DNA of 64,000 nucleotides from Pseudoroseomonas cervicalis (GCF_030818485.1 NZ_JAUTAJ010000004.1:186001-250000), one strand, 5' to 3'; shown: positions 42,978 through 52,743, counted from the stretch's first letter. The notes: generated by a model not told the origin, from the sequence alone. Translations and numbers: made by a program.

Positions 42978-44441
42978 TTGCCCAGCCCCGATCGCTCCGA
43001 CACCCCCGGCCAAGACCCCGTCCCCCCGCCCGTGGAGGCGCCCGTGACGCCCTCGCCCCGGCTGCCGGACCCAAGGCTGATGGCGGCCATCGTGGCCAGC
43101 GCGCTGTTCATGCAGAACCTCGACAGCACGGTGGTGGCGACCGCCCTGCCGGCCATGGCGCGCTCGCTGGGCGAGGACCCGCTGGTGATGGGGGTGGCCA
43201 TCACCTCCTATCTGGTGGCGCTGACGGTGTTCATCCCGCTCAGCGGCTGGGTGGCGGACCGCTTCGGGGCGAAGCAGGTCTTCATGGTGGCGATCGCCAC
43301 CTTTACCGTGGCCTCGGCGCTGTGCGGCCTGTCGCAGGGGCTGGCGGAGATGGTGGCGGCGCGCATCCTGCAGGGGCTGGGGGGCGCGATGATGGTGCCG
43401 GTCGGGCGCATCCTGCTGCTGCGCCGGGTGCGGAAGGAGGAGCTGCTCTCGGTCACCACCTGGCTGACCATGCCGGGGCTGCTGGGGCCGCTGCTGGGCC
43501 CGCCGGTGGGCGGGCTGCTGACCGATCTGATCTCCTGGCGCGCGGTGTTCTGGATCAATGTCCCGGTCGGCATGCTGGGGCTGCTGCTGGTCTGGCGCAT
43601 CATCCCGGCGCTGCCCTCGGCGCTGCCGCCGCCGCCCGACATCCGGGGCCTGTCCATGGTCGGCGCCGCGCTGGCCTGCCTGATGTTCGCCTTCGAGACG
43701 CTGGGCCGCGGGCTGGTGCCGAGCCCGGTGCCGCAGCTGGTGCTGCTGCTCGGCCTGGTGCTGACGGCGCTGGCGGTGCGGCACTGCCTGCGCGTCGCCA
43801 ATCCGGCGCTGGATTTCCGGCTGCTGTCGATCCCGAGCTTCCAGGTGCCGGCGGTGGCCGGCACCATTTTCCGGGTGGGCGCCGGCGCCGTGCCCTTCCT
43901 GATCCCGCTGACGCTGCAGCTGGGCTTCGGCGCCAGCGCGGCGCAGAGCGGCATGGTGAGCTTCGCCACCGCGCTCGGCGCCTTCGCCATGAAGCCGATG
44001 GCGCAATTCGCGCTGCGCCGCTTCGGCTTCCGCAATGTGCTGATCTGGAACGCGCTGCTGGGGGCGGCGGCGATCGCGGCCTGCGGCGCCTTCCGCCCGG
44101 GCTGGCCGATGGCGGCGATCTTCGTGGTGCTGATGGTGGGCGGGCTGTTCCGCAGCCTGCATTTCACCACGCTGAACACGCTGGCCTATGCCGATGTGCC
44201 GCAGGAGAAGCTCTCGGCCGCGACCAGCCTGTACAGCACGGCGCAGCAGCTGCCGCTGGCGCTGGGCGTGGCGGTGGCCTCGGCGGTGCTGCAGGCCAGC
44301 GTGGCGATCGCTGGCCGCGATGCGGCCGCCATGCCCGACTTCACCGCCGGCTTCCTGGTGGGCGCCCTGCTGACCGCGGCCGCGGCCCCCCTGTCGCTGC
44401 GCCTGCCCGCGGATGCCGGCGAAGGCATCGTCAAACGCTAG
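42978..44441 (+). CDS. MFS transporter, EmrB/QacA (DHA2) family
   Basis: The 487-residue protein has about fourteen membrane helices. DHA2 signatures are FMQNLDSTVVATALPAMA, the loop GWVADRFGAKQVFMVAIATF and LQGLGGAMMVPVGRILLLR, then LLGPPVGGLLTD (motif C). It is a proton-coupled exporter of drugs or metabolites. The start is unsure: the frame opens at a TTG (42978) with a Pro-rich leader, GTGs lie at 43032 and 43044, and ATG43080 sits right before the first helix. None has a strong ribosome site. Confidence 0.88.
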   Translation: MPSPDRSDTPGQDPVPPPVEAPVTPSPRLPDPRLMAAIVASALFMQNLDSTVVATALPAMARSLGEDPLVMGVAITSYLVALTVFIPLSGWVADRFGAKQVFMVAIATFTVASALCGLSQGLAEMVAARILQGLGGAMMVPVGRILLLRRVRKEELLSVTTWLTMPGLLGPLLGPPVGGLLTDLISWRAVFWINVPVGMLGLLLVWRIIPALPSALPPPPDIRGLSMVGAALACLMFAFETLGRGLVPSPVPQLVLLLGLVLTALAVRHCLRVANPALDFRLLSIPSFQVPAVAGTIFRVGAGAVPFLIPLTLQLGFGASAAQSGMVSFATALGAFAMKPMAQFALRRFGFRNVLIWNALLGAAAIAACGAFRPGWPMAAIFVVLMVGGLFRSLHFTTLNTLAYADVPQEKLSAATSLYSTAQQLPLALGVAVASAVLQASVAIAGRDAAAMPDFTAGFLVGALLTAAAAPLSLRLPADAGEGIVKR

Positions 44442-44464
44442 CGGAGCCTGACTGAAGGCGGGGT

Positions 44465-44487
44465 CCGGGGGGACCCTGTCCCCCCGG
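44465..44487. terminator. Terminator between the MFS and RND genes
   Basis: CCGGGGGGA pairs with TCCCCCCGG around a CCCTG loop and is followed by CCTTCTCTTTCTTTT. It lies between two convergent genes, 24 bp after the MFS stop. Confidence 0.75.
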
Positions 44488-44509
44488 CCTTCTCTTTCTT
44501 TTCCTTGTC

Positions 44510-47500
44510 TTACTCCGCCGGCTGCGCCACCGGATGCCGGCTGAACTTCCGCGCCAGCCCCTCGAAGGCCAGGTACAGAACCGGCGTGACAAAGAGCGTC
44601 AGCGCCTGGGAGACGGCGAGCCCGCCCACCACGGCGAGGCCGAGCGGCTGGCGCAGCTCGGCCGCCGCACCCCAGCCGGCGGCGATCGGCACCGCGCCGG
44701 CCGCGGCGGCCAGTGTCGTCATCATGATCGGGCGGAAGCGCAGGATGCTGGCGTCGCGCACCGCCGTCAGCGGGTCGACACCCTTGCGCTGCATGGCGAG
44801 CGCCACATCCACCACCATGATGGCGTTCTTCTTCACCAGCCCGATCAGCAGCAGCACGCCGATCACCGCGATGACCGAGAGGTCGAGGTTGAACCACCAC
44901 AGCGTGGCCAGCGCGCCGAGGGCCGCCGGCGGCAGGCCGGAGAGGATGGTGAAGGGGTGGACGAGCGATTCGTAGAGCACGCCCAGCACCACATACATGA
45001 TCAGCACCGCGGCCAGCAGCAGCATGCCCTGGCCGGCCAGCGCCTGCTGGAAGATCTGCGCCGTGCCGGAATAGCCGGAGACGACGGTGGGCGGCAGGCC
45101 CAGCTCGCGCTCGGCGGCGGCGATGGCGGCGGTGGCCTGGCCGAGCGCCACGCCGGGCGCGGTGTTGAAGCCGATGGTCACCGAGGGCAGCTGGCCCTGA
45201 TGCGCGACGGTCAGCGGGCCCACGCGCCGCTCCAGCCGGGCGATGCCGTCCAGCGGCACCAGCCGCCCCGAGCTGCTGCGCAGATAGATCTTGGACAGGC
45301 CGGTCTCGTCCTGCTGGTCGCGCGGCAGCGCCTCCAGGATCACGGCATAGCTGTCGGAGGCGCCGAAGATGGTGCTGATCTGCCGCGCGCCATAGGCGGA
45401 GTAGAGCGCCTGGCGCACCTGGTCGACGGTGACGCCGAGCGCGGCGGCGCGGTCGCGGTCGACCTGCACCGACAGGATGGGGGCGGCCATCTGCAGGTCG
45501 GTGTTGACGTCCTGCAGCTCGGGCAGGCGGCGCAGCGCCTCGGTCATGCGGCCGGCCCAATCATAGAGCTCGTCCGAGCGCAGCCCCTGCAGCGTGTACT
45601 GGTAGAGGGTGCGCGACTGGCGGGCGCCGAAATTCAGGTTCTGGATCGGGTTGTAGAAGACCCGCATGCCGGGGATGCCACCCGTGGCGCGGCGCAGCTC
45701 CTGGATGATCTCGCCCACCGGCTTGCGCTCGGCGCGCGGCTTCAGCTGGACGAACATGCGGCCCTGGTTCAGCGCCTGGCTGTTGCCGCTGATGCCGACG
45801 ATGGAATTGACCAGCTCCACCGAGGGGTGCTGGCGGATCAGCTCGGCCACCCGCGCCTGGCGCACCGTCATGTCGTCGAAGGAGGCGTCCTGCGGCCCCT
45901 CGGTGCCGACGCTGAGCAGGCCGGTATCCTCGACCGGGAAGAAGCCCTTGGGGATGCTGACGGCCAGCCAGACCGACAGGCCGATGGAGGCGGCGAAGGT
46001 CAGCCAGACCAGGGGGCGCAGGCGCAGCGCCTTGTCCAGCATCCAGCCATAGGCGCGCTCGATAGCGACGAAGCCGCGCTCCAGCACCCGCTCGAAGGCG
46101 TTGGGCTTGCCATGCGCCGGCAGGCGGCTGGTCATCAGCGGAGTCAGCGTCAGCGAGACGACGCAGGAGACCACGACGGCCAGCGAGACGGTGGCGGCGA
46201 AGGCGTTGAAGACGCGCCCCACCACGCCGCCCATCAGCAGGATCGGAATGAAGACCGCGATCAGCGAGAGGGTGATGGAGATGATGGTGAAGCCGATCTC
46301 CTTCGCGCCGCGGATGGCGGCGGCGAAGGGGCTCATGCCCTCCTCCATGTGGCGGACGGCGGCTTCCAGCATGACGATGGCGTCGTCCACCACCAGCCCC
46401 ACGGCCAGCGTCAGGCCGAGCAGGGTGATGTTGTCGATGCCGTAGCCCAGCGCGTACATCAGCCCGAAGGTGCCGGCCAGAGAGATCGGCACGGCGATGC
46501 CCGGGATCAGCGTCGCCCAGAGCTTGCGCAGGAACAGGAAGATCACCAGCACCACCAGGCCGATGGCGATCATCAGGTGATGCTGCACGTCATGCACCGC
46601 GTCGCGGATGGACACCGAGCGGTCGAGCATGACGTCGATCTGCGCGCCCGGCGGCAGCGCCGCCTGCAGCGCCGGCAGGGCGGCCTTGACGCCGTCCACC
46701 ACCTCGACCGTGTTGGCGTCGGGCTGGCGCTGCACCGCCAGGGTCAGGCCACGATTGCCGTTCATCCAGGCGGCGACGCGGTTGTTCTCCACCCCGTCGA
46801 CGACGGTCGCGACATCCTGCACCCGGATCGGCGAATTGCCGCGGCCGCCGATGATCAGCTGGCCGAAGGCGGCGGCGTCCTGCAGCTGGTCATTGGCGCG
46901 CAGCGTCAGCTGCTGGCGCGGGCCGTTCAGCGTGCCGACGGGGGTGTTGCTGTTGGCCGCGGCGATGGCGCGCTGCGCCTCGTCGAAGCTGAGGCCCAGC
47001 GCCGCCACCCGGTCGGGGTCGAGCTGCACGCGGACCGCGTATTTCTGCTCGCCATAGGTGACCACCTGGGCGACGCCCGGGATGCGCGAGAGGGCCGGCG
47101 AGATCAGCACCGCCGCCACCTCGTTCAGCCGGTAGAGCGGCACATCGCCGCCGCGCAGGTTCAGCAGCACCACCGGCGCGTCGGCCGGGTTGGATTTGCG
47201 GAAGCTGGGCGGGTTGGTCATCTCCTGCGGCAGGCGGCGCTGGGCGCGGGAGATGGCGGCCTGCACGTCGAGCGCGGCGGCGTCGATGTTGCGCCCCAGC
47301 ACGAATTGCAGGGTGAGCTGGGTGGTGCCCTGGCCGCTGGTGGACGACATCTGGTCGATGCCGGCGATGGTGGAGAATTCACGCTCCAGCGGCAGCGCCA
47401 CCGAATTCGCCATGGTCTCCGGGCTGGCGCCGGGCAGGTTGGCGGAGACGGTGATGACCGGGAAATCGACCCTGGGCACCGCCGCCACCGGCATCTGGAA

Positions 47501-47587
47501 ATAGGCCACGATGCCCGCCAGCACCGCCGCGGCGGCCAGGAGGCCGGTCATCACGGGGCGGCGGATGCAGAGCTCGGACAGGTGCAT
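44510..47587 (-). CDS. RND efflux pump, inner-membrane transporter (MdtB/MdtC-like)
   Basis: The 1025-residue transporter starts MHLSELCIRRPVMTGLL and has the RND layout: helix 1, a large periplasmic porter domain, six helices, a second porter domain and five more helices. Proton-relay acidic residues are in GLVVDDAIVMLEAAVRH of helix 4. Other signatures are VPRVDFPVITVSANLPGASP, RRLPQEMTNPP and LVKKNAIMVVDVAL. It belongs to the hydrophobe/drug-efflux (HAE1) subfamily. Only one pump subunit is encoded, so it should act as a homotrimer with the adaptor upstream and an outer-membrane channel encoded elsewhere. Confidence 0.94.
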   Translation of the reverse strand: MHLSELCIRRPVMTGLLAAAAVLAGIVAYFQMPVAAVPRVDFPVITVSANLPGASPETMANSVALPLEREFSTIAGIDQMSSTSGQGTTQLTLQFVLGRNIDAAALDVQAAISRAQRRLPQEMTNPPSFRKSNPADAPVVLLNLRGGDVPLYRLNEVAAVLISPALSRIPGVAQVVTYGEQKYAVRVQLDPDRVAALGLSFDEAQRAIAAANSNTPVGTLNGPRQQLTLRANDQLQDAAAFGQLIIGGRGNSPIRVQDVATVVDGVENNRVAAWMNGNRGLTLAVQRQPDANTVEVVDGVKAALPALQAALPPGAQIDVMLDRSVSIRDAVHDVQHHLMIAIGLVVLVIFLFLRKLWATLIPGIAVPISLAGTFGLMYALGYGIDNITLLGLTLAVGLVVDDAIVMLEAAVRHMEEGMSPFAAAIRGAKEIGFTIISITLSLIAVFIPILLMGGVVGRVFNAFAATVSLAVVVSCVVSLTLTPLMTSRLPAHGKPNAFERVLERGFVAIERAYGWMLDKALRLRPLVWLTFAASIGLSVWLAVSIPKGFFPVEDTGLLSVGTEGPQDASFDDMTVRQARVAELIRQHPSVELVNSIVGISGNSQALNQGRMFVQLKPRAERKPVGEIIQELRRATGGIPGMRVFYNPIQNLNFGARQSRTLYQYTLQGLRSDELYDWAGRMTEALRRLPELQDVNTDLQMAAPILSVQVDRDRAAALGVTVDQVRQALYSAYGARQISTIFGASDSYAVILEALPRDQQDETGLSKIYLRSSSGRLVPLDGIARLERRVGPLTVAHQGQLPSVTIGFNTAPGVALGQATAAIAAAERELGLPPTVVSGYSGTAQIFQQALAGQGMLLLAAVLIMYVVLGVLYESLVHPFTILSGLPPAALGALATLWWFNLDLSVIAVIGVLLLIGLVKKNAIMVVDVALAMQRKGVDPLTAVRDASILRFRPIMMTTLAAAAGAVPIAAGWGAAAELRQPLGLAVVGGLAVSQALTLFVTPVLYLAFEGLARKFSRHPVAQPAE

Positions 47588-47599
47588 CGTGGCGCTTCC

Positions 47600-48829
47600 T
47601 CAGCTCTGGGGCGGGCGGGGGGCGGATTGGGCGGGGCGTTCGGCGATGCGGGCGCCGTCGGAGAGCAGCTGCGCCCCCTCGGTCACCACCTTGTCGCCGG
47701 CGGCGATCTCGGCCTGCAGCACGGCGCGGCCGCCGACCACGCGCTGCAGCGTGACGGCGCGGCGGCGGGCGCGGCTCTGCCCGTCCACCACATAGACATA
47801 GCGCTCGCCGCCCGAGCCGGTCTGCACCGCCTGGACCGGCACGCTCAGCGCATCCGGCTCGGTGCGCGGCACCAGCACGACATTGACGTATTGCCCGGGC
47901 CAGAGCGCGCTGTCGGCATTGGCGAAGCGCGCCTTCAGCTGGACCGTGCCGGAGGTGGTGTCGACCTGGCTGTCGACGAAGAAGAGCTGGCCCTGCACCG
48001 GCGGGTGGGAATCGCCCGGCGGATGGGCGGTGACGCGGGGCAGGTTGCCGCTGGCCTCGCCGCGCTGCATGGCGGCGCGGATCTCGGGCAGCCAGCGCTC
48101 CGGCACGGCGAACTGGACCTGGATCGGGTCGGTCTGGGTGATGGTGGCCAGCGCCGTCTGCTCGCCGGCGCGCACCAGATTGCCCTCGGTGATCGGCAGG
48201 GCGCCGAGCCGGCCGGTGATCTCGGCGCGGATGGTGGCGTAGTCCAGCGTCAGCCGCGTCTGGGCGATCAGCGCCTCGGTGCCGCGCAGATTGGCCTCGG
48301 CCGAGGCGGCGTCGGCCTGGGCCTGCTCGTAGCGCTGGGCGGCGGCGAAGCCCTCGCCGCGCAGCGAGGCGTAGCGCGTGGCGTCCGCCCGCGCCCGCAC
48401 CGCCAGCGCCCGGTCGCGCGCCAGCTGCGCTTCCTGCTGGGCCAGCTGCGCCTGGGCCATGCGCGAATCCAGGGTGAACAGGATCTGGCCGCGCTCGACG
48501 CGCTGGCCTTCCTGGGCATGCACGCGCTCGATCTGCCCGTCGACGCGGCTGCGCACGGTGACCGTCGCCTCGGCCACGACATTGCCATTCGCGGCGATCT
48601 CGAGTGGGACCGGTCCGCGCTGGGCGGGGCTGACCGCCACCGGCACGGCGGGGCCGGGATTGCCCGGTGTGGAATCCCCGCGGCTGCTGGTCGAGGCCGT
48701 GCCGGGGGAAGGCGGGGAGGCCGCCTGGGCGTGCAGGGGAGAGGGCGCGCCCGCGAGGGCCGCAGCCAGGACCAGCGGCATGCCGAAGGCAGCCGCCCGC
48801 ATCAGGTCACGCGAACGCGAAGGGGTCAT
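47600..48829 (-). CDS. RND efflux pump periplasmic adaptor (membrane fusion protein)
   Basis: The adaptor has an N-terminal export signal (AAAFGMPLVLAAALAGAPSPLHAQA), a lipoyl-like half (GNVVAEATVTVRSRVDGQIE, EGQRVERGQILFTLD), an alpha-hairpin (AQLAQQEAQLARDRALAVRARADATRY without its ends), and a beta-barrel half (PIQVQFAVPERWLPEIR, WPGQYVNVVLV). The start at 48829 (MTPSRSRDL, 409 residues) has GGAAAG close upstream; Met codons at 48841 and 48850 are alternatives. It ends 12 bp before the pump gene. CGTTAC direct repeats lie about 40-60 bp upstream. Confidence 0.9.
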   Translation of the reverse strand: MTPSRSRDLMRAAAFGMPLVLAAALAGAPSPLHAQAASPPSPGTASTSSRGDSTPGNPGPAVPVAVSPAQRGPVPLEIAANGNVVAEATVTVRSRVDGQIERVHAQEGQRVERGQILFTLDSRMAQAQLAQQEAQLARDRALAVRARADATRYASLRGEGFAAAQRYEQAQADAASAEANLRGTEALIAQTRLTLDYATIRAEITGRLGALPITEGNLVRAGEQTALATITQTDPIQVQFAVPERWLPEIRAAMQRGEASGNLPRVTAHPPGDSHPPVQGQLFFVDSQVDTTSGTVQLKARFANADSALWPGQYVNVVLVPRTEPDALSVPVQAVQTGSGGERYVYVVDGQSRARRRAVTLQRVVGGRAVLQAEIAAGDKVVTEGAQLLSDGARIAERPAQSAPRPPQS

Positions 48830-48987
48830 GACTTTCCGCATAAGCTGCATGGCAGCCGGCGCAAAGCGACCGTTACGTTGCGTTACAATTCTGCACTGAA
48901 ATTGCTGAAACCGGTTCCGCGCCACGGCGCAGAAAGCCGGTCAGGCTGGCCCGAAGGCCCGCTCAGGCCCGTGTCGCGCAGGCGACG

Positions 48988-49022
48988 AAAAACCGCGGCC
49001 GGCAGAAGGATCTGCCCCGCGG
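48988..49022 (-). terminator. Intrinsic terminator after rpsU
   Basis: Read on the minus strand, CCGCGG-GGCAGA pairs with TCTGCC-GG-CCGCGG (2-nt bulge) and is followed by TTTTTCG. It lies about 90 bp beyond the rpsU stop and before the efflux operon's promoter region. Confidence 0.7.
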
Positions 49023-49114
49023 CTTCCATCTCGCCACGCCACCAGGGCGGGCCGGGTTCCGTCGCGCCAGCCGCGCCGGCCGCCCTCAGGGCGGCGGGGC
49101 GCGGCGGCGGGCGA

Positions 49115-49318
49115 TCAGAAGCCCTCGCGCTCCAGGCGCTTGCGCTCGACCTTGCGGGCGCGGCGGACGGCCTCGGCGGCCTCGCGCGCACGGCGCTCGG
49201 ACGGCTTCTCATAGTGCCGGCGCAGCTTCATCTCGCGGAAGACGCCTTCGCGCTGCAGCTTCTTCTTAAGGGCCTTGAGGGCCTGATCGATATTGTTATC
49301 CCGAACGACGACCTGCAC
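49115..49318 (-). CDS. rpsU: Small ribosomal subunit protein bS21
   Basis: The 67-residue basic protein matches bS21: [20 protein letters not shown], then [19 protein letters not shown] and a highly basic tail ([13 protein letters not shown]). It is part of the 30S head/platform and helps mRNA binding. The start is a GTG at 49318, supported by GAGAGGAG about 10 nt upstream; longer in-frame readings run into unrelated sequence. It is divergent from the deformylase gene. Confidence 0.95.
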   Translation of the reverse strand: MQVVVRDNNIDQALKALKKKLQREGVFREMKLRRHYEKPSERRAREAAEAVRRARKVERKRLEREGF

Positions 49319-49530
49319 GCTGTGCGGTCTCCTCTCACTAGAGCAGGGCCCGGCCACCAGGAGATCTGGTCCACCGGGATGAATGGATCCGAAAAGCACG
49401 AAGCGCCGGACCGCGCCGGTGCCTTCCTGCAAGGTGGCTGCGTCTAGCATGGGCCGGTGGCGGATTGAAAGCCCTTCCGGCGGCATGGCACGCACCCATT
49501 TCTGGCAAGAGCGGAAAGAAAGGCGCGCGC

Positions 49531-50061
49531 ATGGCCATCCTGAAGATTGCCCGCATGGGGCACCCGGTGCTGCTGCGGGTCGCCGATCCGGTGCCCGACC
49601 CCACCGACCCGGAGATCCGCCGCCTGGTCCAGGACATGGCCGAGACCATGCTGGATGCGGGGGGACTCGGGCTCGCCGCGCCGCAGGTGCATGTGCCGCT
49701 GCGGCTCTTCGTGTTCCGCCAGGGGGAGGAGGTGGCGGCGCTGATCAACCCGGAGATCGAGCTGCTCGGCCCGCCCGACCAGCGCGGCTGGGAGGGCTGC
49801 CTGTCGATCCCCGGGCTGCGCGGCAATGTCGAGCGGGCGCAGCGAATCGCCTTTCGCGGCGTCGATGTGGATGGCGACTCCGTCGAGGGCGAGGTGGAAG
49901 GGCTGCTGGCGCGCGTCATGCAGCATGAATTCGACCATCTGAACGGCATCATGTACCCGAGCCGGATGAGCGACCATTCGCTGTTCGGCTTCACCGAGGA
50001 ACTGGCCCGCGCCGCCGCCCAGGCCGAGCGGCGGGCCGAAGGCAGGGAGCAGGGCCGATGA
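49531..50061 (+). CDS. def: Peptide deformylase
   Basis: The 176-residue metalloenzyme removes the N-formyl group from new proteins. All three motifs are present: GLGLAAPQV (motif 1), WEGCLSIPG (motif 2, Cys metal ligand) and QHEFDHLNG (motif 3, two His ligands and catalytic Glu). The start at 49531 ([10 protein letters not shown]) is typical. The C-terminal part after SRMSD is slightly different from the main Def1 of related species, so this may be a second copy. It overlaps the COQ9 gene by ATGA. Confidence 0.93.
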   Translation: MAILKIARMGHPVLLRVADPVPDPTDPEIRRLVQDMAETMLDAGGLGLAAPQVHVPLRLFVFRQGEEVAALINPEIELLGPPDQRGWEGCLSIPGLRGNVERAQRIAFRGVDVDGDSVEGEVEGLLARVMQHEFDHLNGIMYPSRMSDHSLFGFTEELARAAAQAERRAEGREQGR

Positions 50062-50714
50062 AACGGGCGCGGGAGTGGATGCAGGGGCGGCTGGAGCGCA
50101 GCGCCGAGCGCGACGCGGCGCTGCGCGCGATGCTGCCCGAGGTGCCGCGGCTGGGCTGGAGCCTGGCGGCGCTGCGCGCCGGTCTGGCGGCCGGCGGGCA
50201 GAACCCGGATGCCGCCGAATGGCTGTTCCCGCGCGGCCCGGCCGGCATGGTCGAGGCCTGGTGCGACCTGGCCGATCGTGACATGGCGGCCGAGGCGGCG
50301 GGGATGGGGCTGGAGAGCCAGCGCATCCCGGCGCGCATCCGCGCCCTGGTGGCGCTGCGGCTGCGCCAGCAGCGGCCGAACAAGGAGGCGGTGCGGCGCG
50401 GCCTGGCGCTGCTGGCGCTGCCCTGGAATGCCGGCGCCGCCGCCCGCGCCACCGCGCGCAGCACGGATGCGATCTGGCAGGCGGCCGGCGACACCTCGAA
50501 TGATTTGTCGTTCTACACGCGCCGCGCCACCCTGGCCGGGGTCTATGGCACCACCCTGGCCTTCTGGCTGAACGATGCCGATCCGGAGGATGCGGCGACG
50601 CTGGCCTTCCTGGACCGCCGGCTGGCGGATCTGGCGCGGCTGCAGCGCCGGCCGCGGCGATCTGCCGGCGCCGCTGGCGGTGCGGCGGGCAAGGCCGAGG
50701 CCGCGACGCCCTGA
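50058..50714 (+). CDS. COQ9-family protein
   Basis: The 218-residue protein resembles the TetR-like fold of COQ9: LGWSLAALRAGLAAGGQNPDAAEWLFPRGPAGM without a DNA-binding arginine helix, IPARIRALVALRLRQQ, and DTSNDLSFYTRRATLAGVYG. That last block (TSxDxxxYTKRxxLAxVY) is the most conserved part of the family. COQ9 binds isoprenoid lipids and assists ubiquinone synthesis. Translational coupling to def is by ATGA. COQ9 genes lie near rpsU in many alphaproteobacteria, as here. Confidence 0.85.
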   Translation: MKRAREWMQGRLERSAERDAALRAMLPEVPRLGWSLAALRAGLAAGGQNPDAAEWLFPRGPAGMVEAWCDLADRDMAAEAAGMGLESQRIPARIRALVALRLRQQRPNKEAVRRGLALLALPWNAGAAARATARSTDAIWQAAGDTSNDLSFYTRRATLAGVYGTTLAFWLNDADPEDAATLAFLDRRLADLARLQRRPRRSAGAAGGAAGKAEAATP

Positions 50715-50809
50715 GGGTCGGTCCGCCGGGGGGGGGGCTTCGGCCGCGCCGGCGGTCGCGAGCCCGGAAGGCGGCCCCGCTCTCCACCCGATGAGGGTGG
50801 CCGGGACTG

Positions 50810-50887
50810 GAGTCCCACCTTCCCACAGGAAGGCGGCAGCCCGGAAAAGAGTCCCGCATCCCCACAGGACGGCGGCAGCATGAAAAA
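50810..50887 (-). repeat. 39-bp tandem pair of the dispersed 3'-end repeat
   Basis: Two units of exactly 39 bp (50810-50848 and 50849-50887) begin GAGTCCC, share CCCACAGGA and GGCGGCAGC, and end in an A-run. On the minus strand each reads T-run, GCTGCCGCC, TCCTGTGGG, GGGACTC, the same order as at 6981. Each unit contains a GANTC site. They occupy part of the 230-bp gap between coq9 and purE. Confidence 0.75.
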
Positions 50888-50944
50888 AGTGGACAAGGGG
50901 AGGGGGGTGGGGCATGGGCGCGGCCTTGGATTCTCTGCTCCGGG

Positions 50945-51448
50945 ATGTTCCGCGTGACCGACACTTCCTCCGCGCCGCTGGTCGGCATCATCATGGGCAG
51001 CCGCTCCGACTGGGAAACGATGCGCCATGCCGCCGAGACGCTGGAGCGGCTTGGCGTGCCGCATGAGACGAAGGTGGTCTCGGCGCATCGCACGCCGCAG
51101 CGTCTCTATGATTACGCGCAGCAGGCGGCGGGGCGGGGCCTCCGGGCGATCATCGCCGGGGCCGGCGGGGCGGCGCATCTGCCCGGCATGGCGGCGGCGA
51201 TGACGCGGCTGCCGGTGCTGGGCGTGCCGGTCGAGAGCCATGCGCTGAAGGGCATGGATTCGCTGCTCTCCATCGTGCAGATGCCGGCCGGCATCCCGGT
51301 GGGCACCCTGGCCATCGGCCGCGCCGGCGCGGTGAATGCGGCGCTGCTGGCCGCCGCCATGCTGGCCACGACGGATGCGGCGCTGGCGCGGCGGCTGGAG
51401 GAATACCGGGCGGCACAGACCGCGTCGGTGGCGGAGGAGCCGGCATGA
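50945..51448 (+). CDS. purE: N5-carboxyaminoimidazole ribonucleotide mutase
   Basis: The 167-residue class I PurE moves the carboxyl group of N5-CAIR to give CAIR in purine synthesis. Motifs are [28 protein letters not shown], and [12 protein letters not shown], all in the active site. The ATG at 50945 lacks a strong ribosome site. Its stop overlaps the purK start (ATGA), so the two enzymes of consecutive steps are made together. Confidence 0.95.
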   Translation: MFRVTDTSSAPLVGIIMGSRSDWETMRHAAETLERLGVPHETKVVSAHRTPQRLYDYAQQAAGRGLRAIIAGAGGAAHLPGMAAAMTRLPVLGVPVESHALKGMDSLLSIVQMPAGIPVGTLAIGRAGAVNAALLAAAMLATTDAALARRLEEYRAAQTASVAEEPA

Positions 51449-52572
51449 GCCAGGCGCCGCTTCCCCCCAACGCCACCATCGGCATCCTGGGCGGCGGCCA
51501 GCTCGGCCGTATGTCGGCCCTCGCCGCGGCCGAGCTCGGCTATCGCTGCCATGTCTATGCGCCGGATGCGGGCTCGCCGGGCATGCTGGTCTCCGCCGCG
51601 CACACCGTGGCGGGGTATGAGGATGCGGCGGCGCTGGCCGAATTCGCCGGCCAGGTCGATGTGGTGACCTTCGAGTTCGAGAACGTGCCGGCCCGCACGC
51701 TGGAGATCCTGGCGCCGCTGGTGCCCTGCCGGCCGGGCAGGAAGGCGCTGGCGGTGTGCCAGGACCGCATCCTGGAGAAGACCTTCCTGGAGCAGGCCGG
51801 CGTGCCCGTCGCCCCCTGGCGCCCGGTGCACAGCCTGGCGGAGCTGCAGGCGGCGGTGGCCGAGCTCGGCCTGCCGGCGGTGCTGAAGACGACGCGGCTG
51901 GGCTATGATGGTCGCGGCCAGGCGGTGCTGCGCGAGCCTGCGGACCTGGCCCCCGCCTTCGAGCGGCTGCAGCCGCATCCGCTGATCCTCGAGGCCTTCG
52001 TGCCCTTCGGGCAGGAGATCTCGGCGGTGGCCGCGCGCGGGCTGGACGGCCAGGCCGTGGCCTATGACGCGGTGGAGAACCGGCACCACCACCACATCCT
52101 GGATCTGTCCTTCGCCCCGGCCCGGGTGCCGGCAGCGGCGGCCGAGGCGGCGCGCGGCCATGCCATGCGCGTGGCGGCGGAGCTGGAGCTGGTGGGCGTG
52201 CTGGCGGTGGAGTTCTTCCTGCTGCCGGATGGAAGGCTGCTGGGCAATGAGATCGCGCCGCGGCCGCACAATTCCGGCCACTGGACCATGGATGCCTGCG
52301 CCGCCAGCCAGTTCCACCAGCATATCCGCGCGGTCGCCGGCCTGAAGCTGGGCGGGGTGGAGCGGCATTCGGATGCGGTGATGCGCAACCTGGTGGGGCC
52401 CGAGGGCATGGCGAAGCTGCCGGCGCTGCTGGGCGATGCCGGCGTGGCCGTGCATCTCTATGGCAAGGCGGAGGCGCGGACGGGCCGCAAGATGGGCCAT
52501 GCCAACCGGCTCTACCCGCGAGGGACGCTGGCGGGCGGGGCTTCGGACGCGGCGCTGCTCGCGGGTCTGTGA
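51445..52572 (+). CDS. purK: N5-carboxyaminoimidazole ribonucleotide synthase
   Basis: The 375-residue ATP-grasp enzyme uses ATP and bicarbonate to carboxylate AIR. Features are [18 protein letters not shown] at the N-terminus, [28 protein letters not shown] of the ATP-grasp fold, and [18 protein letters not shown] in the metal/ATP site. [11 protein letters not shown] closes the conserved part. It follows purE by ATGA overlap and ends the operon. About 14 nt after its stop lie overlapping small palindromes. Confidence 0.95.
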   Translation: MSQAPLPPNATIGILGGGQLGRMSALAAAELGYRCHVYAPDAGSPGMLVSAAHTVAGYEDAAALAEFAGQVDVVTFEFENVPARTLEILAPLVPCRPGRKALAVCQDRILEKTFLEQAGVPVAPWRPVHSLAELQAAVAELGLPAVLKTTRLGYDGRGQAVLREPADLAPAFERLQPHPLILEAFVPFGQEISAVAARGLDGQAVAYDAVENRHHHHILDLSFAPARVPAAAAEAARGHAMRVAAELELVGVLAVEFFLLPDGRLLGNEIAPRPHNSGHWTMDACAASQFHQHIRAVAGLKLGGVERHSDAVMRNLVGPEGMAKLPALLGDAGVAVHLYGKAEARTGRKMGHANRLYPRGTLAGGASDAALLAGL

Positions 52573-52585
52573 CCCAAACAGCCCA

Positions 52586-52610
52586 ATGTGGCTTTCCCGC
52601 CACATGTGGC
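52586..52610 (+). other. Mutually exclusive small hairpins after purK
   Basis: ATGTGGC (52586-52592) can pair with GCCACAT (52599-52605) around TTTCCC. The same GCCACAT also forms part of the 12-bp palindrome GCCACATGTGGC (52599-52610). Only one fold can exist at a time. No T-run follows, so it is not a standard terminator; it may belong to the ompA upstream region. Confidence 0.45.
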
Positions 52611-52743
52611 AGGAAACTCCAGCGACCCGCTGCACGCGGCCGCTGGCTCTGCTAATTAAAGCTTCACGCGGCGCCGTGACTCGGGGACTCCTCCAGAGGG
52701 CGCGCGCAGCGAGCATGCCTCTGGTGGATCGAGGAGAATTCTA

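Noticed and set aside
44534..49447. 1637-codon plus-strand frame opposite the RND pump, adaptor and rpsU
   Set aside because: Mirrors well-recognised genes on the minus strand; the protein is a His/Arg/Gln-rich artefact of codon bias.
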